A DNA stretch of 13,828 nucleotides from Geobacter sp. (GTDB taxonomy: Bacteria > Desulfobacterota > Desulfuromonadia > Geobacterales > Geobacteraceae), in contig DNJC01000108.1 in assembly GCA_003490025.1 (NCBI GenBank), positions 6,210-20,037 on the forward strand, read 5' to 3'. Numbering within the stretch: the stretch's first letter is position 1; every line of letters begins with the position of its first letter. Position numbers and translations under genes: made by a program. The notes under the pieces were generated by a model. The model ran no database searches, had not been told where the DNA came from, and worked only from the letters and a program-made list of their open reading frames with translations. Positions 13,189 to 13,828 of this stretch are shown piece by piece.

Positions 13189-13828
13189 TTACGCGTACCT
13201 GACCAGCTCGGACATGTCGCGCACGGCGCGGTCCAGCCCCACCAGGATGGCCCTGGACATGATGGAATGGCCGATGTTGAATTCCTCGATGCCGCCGATG
13301 GCCGCCACCTTCTTGACGTTGATGTAGTTGAGGCCGTGACCGGCGTTGACGCCCAGATCGAGCTTGCGGGCGAGCTTCACTGCGTTCTCGATCTTGATCA
13401 GCTCCAGCTCTTCCTCTTTCCAGCTCCTCGCCTCGGCGAAGGAGCCGGTGTGTATTTCGATGTAATCGGCCCCAATCTTGTTGGCGACCTTGATCTGGTC
13501 CGGGTCCGGATCGATGAAGAGGCTGACGATGATCCCGCCTTGCTGCAGCTTCTCTATGGCCCCCTTCAGGGCTTCCTGGTGGATCCTGACGTCCAGCCCC
13601 CCCTCGGTGGTCAGTTCGGCGCGCTTCTCGGGGACGAGCGTGCAGCATTCCGGCTTCACGGCAAGGGCGATGGCGATCATCTCGTCGGTCGCCGCCATCT
13701 CCAGGTTCAGCCTGGTCTGCACCGTCTGGCGCAGGATCTTGAGGTCGCGGTCCTGGATGTGCCGGCGGTCCTCCCGCAGATGGATGGTGATGCCGTCGGC
13801 ACCGGCCATTTCCGCAATGGCGGCTGCC
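13189..13828 (-). CDS. pdxJ: Pyridoxine 5'-phosphate synthase, N-terminus beyond right edge
   Basis: The visible 213 residues cover most of PdxJ, the TIM-barrel enzyme that condenses deoxyxylulose 5-phosphate with aminoacetone phosphate to make pyridoxine 5'-phosphate in vitamin B6 synthesis. The frame continues open past the edge (AAAIAEM before AGADGITIHLRED), so the first 25 or so residues with the DHVATLRQ-type segment are missing from the window. Visible family motifs are GADGITIHLREDRRHI, NLEMA with the active-site-type Glu, CTLVPEKR, TTEGGLD, SLFIDPD, ADYIEIHTG, NAGHGLNY with its catalytic-type His, and EFNIGHSI. The C-terminus is complete. The ATG at 13809 is internal and not the start. 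Confidence 0.95.
   Translation of the reverse strand, partial: AAAIAEMAGADGITIHLREDRRHIQDRDLKILRQTVQTRLNLEMAATDEMIAIALAVKPECCTLVPEKRAELTTEGGLDVRIHQEALKGAIEKLQQGGIIVSLFIDPDPDQIKVANKIGADYIEIHTGSFAEARSWKEEELELIKIENAVKLARKLDLGVNAGHGLNYINVKKVAAIGGIEEFNIGHSIMSRAILVGLDRAVRDMSELVRYA

Overview
The window looks like chromosomal DNA of a GC-rich deltaproteobacterium of the Geobacter type (Geobacteraceae/Desulfuromonadales). This is inferred from protein flavour, notably a MASE3-GAF histidine kinase with a HQWRQPLN H-box, PpiC- and PdxJ-type housekeeping proteins and an Emr-type efflux operon, and from intergenic DNA packed with short multicopy repeats. No rRNA, tRNA, CRISPR array, transposase or phage gene was seen.

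Layout. (a) 1-115, minus: the N-terminus of a probable RNase R running off the left edge. Its sigma70-like promoter lies at 190-218. (b) 116-586: repeat-rich spacer with a REP-like inverted pair and a duplicated block of TCAATTG-type heptamers. (c) 587-2725, plus: a secreted soluble lytic murein transglycosylase. (d) 6340-2813, minus: a two-gene signalling unit, first a membrane MASE3-GAF histidine kinase and then a cytoplasmic receiver-histidine kinase. Neither has a DNA-binding output domain. (e) 6631-11235, plus: a strong promoter and a four-gene multidrug-efflux operon (MarR regulator, TolC-like outer membrane channel, EmrA-like adaptor, EmrB-like 14-TM MFS pump). (f) 11236-11598: a gene-free stretch made almost entirely of palindromes. 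(g) 12188-11599, minus: a ChpS/ChpB (MazE/MazF-type) toxin-antitoxin pair with a clear operator-promoter. Imperfect copies of one segment flank it, which suggests it is an inserted module. (h) 12624-12352, minus: a small two-TM protein. (i) 13113-12832, minus: a single-domain PpiC parvulin. (j) 13828-13189, minus: pdxJ, running off the right edge.

How the parts work together. The efflux genes form a complete tripartite pump with its own MarR switch. The two kinases could form a phosphorelay, with the membrane kinase feeding the receiver of the second. The toxin-antitoxin pair is self-contained. The remaining genes are housekeeping.

No clearly undescribed multi-gene system was found. The most unusual content is non-coding: three REP-like pairs in fixed orientation, a run of hairpins after the efflux operon whose words recur in the 3' end of the receiver-kinase gene, direct repeats flanking the toxin-antitoxin module, and two dispersed AAAGAT hexamer tracts sharing an AGGTTGAGG header.
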